A program made the position numbers and the translations under genes. Positions 62,956-64,000 of a stretch of 64,000 bases of DNA are shown in pieces (the first letter of the stretch is position 1; each line of letters begins with the position of its first letter). The stretch comes from Ectopseudomonas composti. Lineage in GTDB: Bacteria > Pseudomonadota > Gammaproteobacteria > Pseudomonadales > Pseudomonadaceae. The stretch is taken from assembly GCF_001567565.1 (NCBI RefSeq), contig NZ_LSSW01000017.1:124001-188000 (forward strand). The letters are read 5' to 3'. Under the pieces are notes generated by a model, which saw only the letters and a list, made by a program, of their open reading frames with translations, did no database searches and was not told the origin of the DNA.

Positions 62956-63351
62956 TCACTTCCACACCGCCTGCTTGATCTCGCGAATCATGTCGATGAA
63001 GCCCGTGCCTTGGCTGCGTGCTTCTGCGTATGCATAGAAGGCGCGGACCAGCACCCAGGCCGGCAGGCCGCAGGCGAACACCACGCCAGCCAGGGCAACC
63101 AGGCCAACGTAATCGTGTGCCCAACCAATCAGGCCGAGCTTCATCACGACGAATGCGCCACCGCCGAGGCTGAACACCACGGTACTGATCAGCGCAACCA
63201 CGAACTCCTTGATGGTCTTCGGCAGGGTCATGGCCATCACGACGATGGTTGCGAGCACTACTGCCAGGACGATAAGGCAAGTGGCCAGCTTCCACAGAAG
63301 GAACCCTCCTGCGGTTGTCGATGCTGGCTCGGTCATGGTCGGCAATCTCAT
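62956..63351 (-). CDS. holin-like membrane protein
   Basis: The 131-residue protein has three or four hydrophobic segments (about residues 13-38, 46-66, 75-105) and a charged C-terminal tail (YAEARSQGTGFIDMIREIKQ). Similar proteins next to terminase genes in Pseudomonas phages are annotated as holins, from memory. The start at 63351 has AGGA six bases upstream; ATGs at 63357 and 63336 are alternatives. The endolysin has no signal peptide, so a holin is needed, but this gene is 22 kb from it. Confidence 0.65.
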   Translation of the reverse strand: MRLPTMTEPASTTAGGFLLWKLATCLIVLAVVLATIVVMAMTLPKTIKEFVVALISTVVFSLGGGAFVVMKLGLIGWAHDYVGLVALAGVVFACGLPAWVLVRAFYAYAEARSQGTGFIDMIREIKQAVWK

Positions 63352-63393
63352 AGGCATTCCTGGCCCTTCGCCGGGCCGGTGCTGCTGGGTAAA

Positions 63394-63469
63394 TGGCTGA
63401 CACGGCAGGACTCGAACCTGCGACCAGGCGATTAACAGTCGCCGGCTCTACCAACTGAGCTACATGTCA
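63394..63469 (-). tRNA. tRNA-Asn (anticodon GTT)
   Basis: A 76-nt cloverleaf starts TGACATG and ends with an encoded CCA. The anticodon stem GGCGA/TCGCC encloses loop CTGTTAA, giving anticodon GTT. The T-arm has GGTTCGAGTCC, and the acceptor stem TGACATG/CGTGTCA pairs with one wobble. It lies 4 bp from tRNA-Thr in the phage late operon. Confidence 0.95.
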
Positions 63470-63473
63470 TCAA

Positions 63474-63549
63474 TGGTGCCGCCACCAGGCTTCGAACCCA
63501 GGACATCCTGCTTACAAGGCAGGCGCTCTACCGGCTGAGCTATAGCGGC
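63474..63549 (-). tRNA. tRNA-Thr (anticodon TGT)
   Basis: A 76-nt cloverleaf starts GCCGCTA and ends with an encoded CCA. The anticodon stem CCTGC/GCAGG encloses loop CTTGTAA, giving anticodon TGT, which reads ACA. The T-stem has two G-T pairs. It precedes tRNA-Asn on the transcript. Confidence 0.95.
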
Positions 63550-63717
63550 ATGAATAAAACGCCGACCGAAGTCGGCAGAGAGCGCGGGGAGGCGCTGGAG
63601 CGATCGGCATCAGACTGCCGGCCTTTCACCGGCATCCGAGCATTTCAGGCACCAAAGTGCCGAATAGGAAGCCCGCCAGTTGGCTCAACCTTTCGATGAA
63701 TTCGGCTGGTCGGCGGG
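63550..63717 (-). other. structured non-coding region between lipoprotein and tRNAs
   Basis: About 168 bp without a convincing ORF. Three inverted repeats are visible: GCCGAC/GTCGGC near 63562-63576, GCCGG/CCGGC with a 7-nt loop near 63618-63634, and AGCCCGCC (63670-63677) with GGCGGGCT (63712-63719). The last overlaps the lipoprotein stop codon and may be a terminator or tRNA-processing stem; its tail is not U-rich. Confidence 0.5.
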
Positions 63718-63933
63718 CTAAATCGTGGCGCCTACCTGGATCAGGCAGTCGCTGTAAATGGCGTTCTTGGCTTCGTCGTCGAGCGGAAGCGGGATCTCTG
63801 AGACTGCTTTTGCGCAGAACTCCATTCGCTCCATCACGCGCTCTGATGAAACGCGGCTAAACGCAACCTGATACGGCTCAGGCTGTGCCGCGCAACCGGT
63901 CAGCAGCACGGCTAACAGAGCGAGTCTGAGCAT
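63718..63933 (-). CDS. small phage lipoprotein
   Basis: The 71-residue protein has a short signal peptide with lipobox (LRLALLAVLLTGC, lipidated Cys at about 14) and a mature part AAQPEPYQVAFSRVSSERVM with two further Cys. A strong GGAGG ribosome site precedes the ATG. It may act in superinfection exclusion or in the envelope of the lysogen, since small lipoproteins of prophages often do, but nothing in the sequence proves that. It lies downstream of a strong terminator. Confidence 0.75.
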   Translation of the reverse strand: MLRLALLAVLLTGCAAQPEPYQVAFSRVSSERVMERMEFCAKAVSEIPLPLDDEAKNAIYSDCLIQVGATI

Positions 63934-63945
63934 GCTGCCTCCAGA

Positions 63946-63976
63946 AACGAAAAAGCCCCGGCACTAGGCCAGGGCT
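63946..63976 (-). terminator. intrinsic terminator upstream of the lipoprotein gene
   Basis: AAGCCCTGGCC and GGCCGGGGCTT-like arms (one mismatch, loop about TAGT) are followed on the minus strand by TTTTTCGTTTC. It ends an upstream transcript from outside the window and lies only 16 bp before the lipoprotein ATG. The right 24 bp of the window hold a further partial stem and no gene. Confidence 0.75.
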
Positions 63977-64000
63977 TCAAAGCGGTAAAACCGCATCATT

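Larger units (their letters stand above)
39185..64000. mobile_element. tailed-phage prophage, left part, continuing past the window
   Basis: From the yffB junction to the right edge, the recognised genes form a phage late operon on the minus strand: tRNAs, holin-like gene, terminase, portal, head, connector, tail, tip and lysis genes in standard order. The tail genes (tape measure, frameshifted chaperone, tube, terminator) indicate a long non-contractile tail: there is no sheath gene. No integrase, repressor or replication gene is visible, so those should lie to the right. No structural gene is obviously broken, so the element may be intact. Confidence 0.95.

Noticed and set aside
63580..63660. 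A possible third tRNA next to tRNA-Thr
   Set aside because: A 5-bp stem with a 7-nt loop is present, but U33 is missing, and there is no TTC loop or matching acceptor stem.
39185..64000. Gene-transfer agent rather than prophage
   Set aside because: The tail genes resemble GTA tails, but terminase small subunit, tRNAs, endolysin and spanins, and insertion into a host gene, fit a real prophage.

Overview
The window is chromosomal DNA from a Pseudomonas species, plausibly of the P. mendocina/oleovorans kind (lineage is inferred). The proteins and their order (truD-ispF-fghA-adhC, ispD-ftsB-eno-kdsA-pyrG-tilS-accA-dnaE-rnhB-lpxB-lpxA-fabZ-lpxD-skp-bamA-rseP-dxr-cdsA-uppS-frr-pyrH-tsf-rpsB, then map-glnD-dapC) match, from memory, the block around PA3626-PA3664 of P. 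aeruginosa. Base composition is GC-rich throughout the host part.

Positions 1-39,150 are core genome. Most genes lie on the minus strand. They cover formaldehyde detoxification (adhC, fghA, divergent LysR gene), isoprenoid precursors (ispD, ispF, dxr), lipid A and outer-membrane assembly (lpxA/B/D, fabZ, skp, bamA, kdsA), phospholipid and undecaprenyl carriers (cdsA, uppS), fatty-acid initiation (accA), DNA replication and repair (dnaE, rnhB), CTP/UMP supply (pyrG, pyrH) and translation (rpsB, tsf, frr, tilS, map). Many neighbours overlap by 1 or 4 nt and are probably translationally coupled. Non-coding items include a REP palindrome before eno, a 154-bp MITE-like repeat that supplies the lpxA stop codon, and intrinsic terminators or attenuators between lpxD and fabZ, between rpsB and tsf, and after eno. 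A chemoreceptor with the amino-acid-binding dCACHE motif sits between glnD and dapC.

From about 39,180 to the end of the window lies the left part of a tailed-phage prophage, which runs off the right edge. It has split an ArsC/Spx-family gene (yffB-like): only its first ten codons remain before the sequence becomes phage DNA. All recognised phage genes are on the minus strand. In transcription order they are: a lipoprotein, two CCA-ending tRNAs (Thr-UGU, Asn-GUU), a holin-like gene, small zinc-ribbon and membrane proteins, a metallopeptidase, small and large terminase, portal, Mu F-like protein, scaffold, major capsid protein, a glycosyltransferase and a TylF-like methyltransferase, head-tail connectors, tail terminator, tail tube, frameshifted tail chaperones, tape measure, a DUF2460 / DUF2163 / NlpC / tip set of the gene-transfer-agent type, DUF2793 and minor tail proteins, then endolysin, Rz and Rz1. 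This is a long-tailed siphovirus-like layout. Integrase, repressor and early genes must lie beyond 64,000 if the element is complete.

The most notable points are the glycosyltransferase/methyltransferase pair placed directly behind the capsid gene, with an 11-codon duplication inside the overlap of the two frames; a perfect T TTT TTC slippery site in the tail chaperone gene; intrinsic terminators inside the late operon with almost no room for new promoters behind them, which points to antitermination; an AT-richer tail-tip region; and the disrupted yffB gene.
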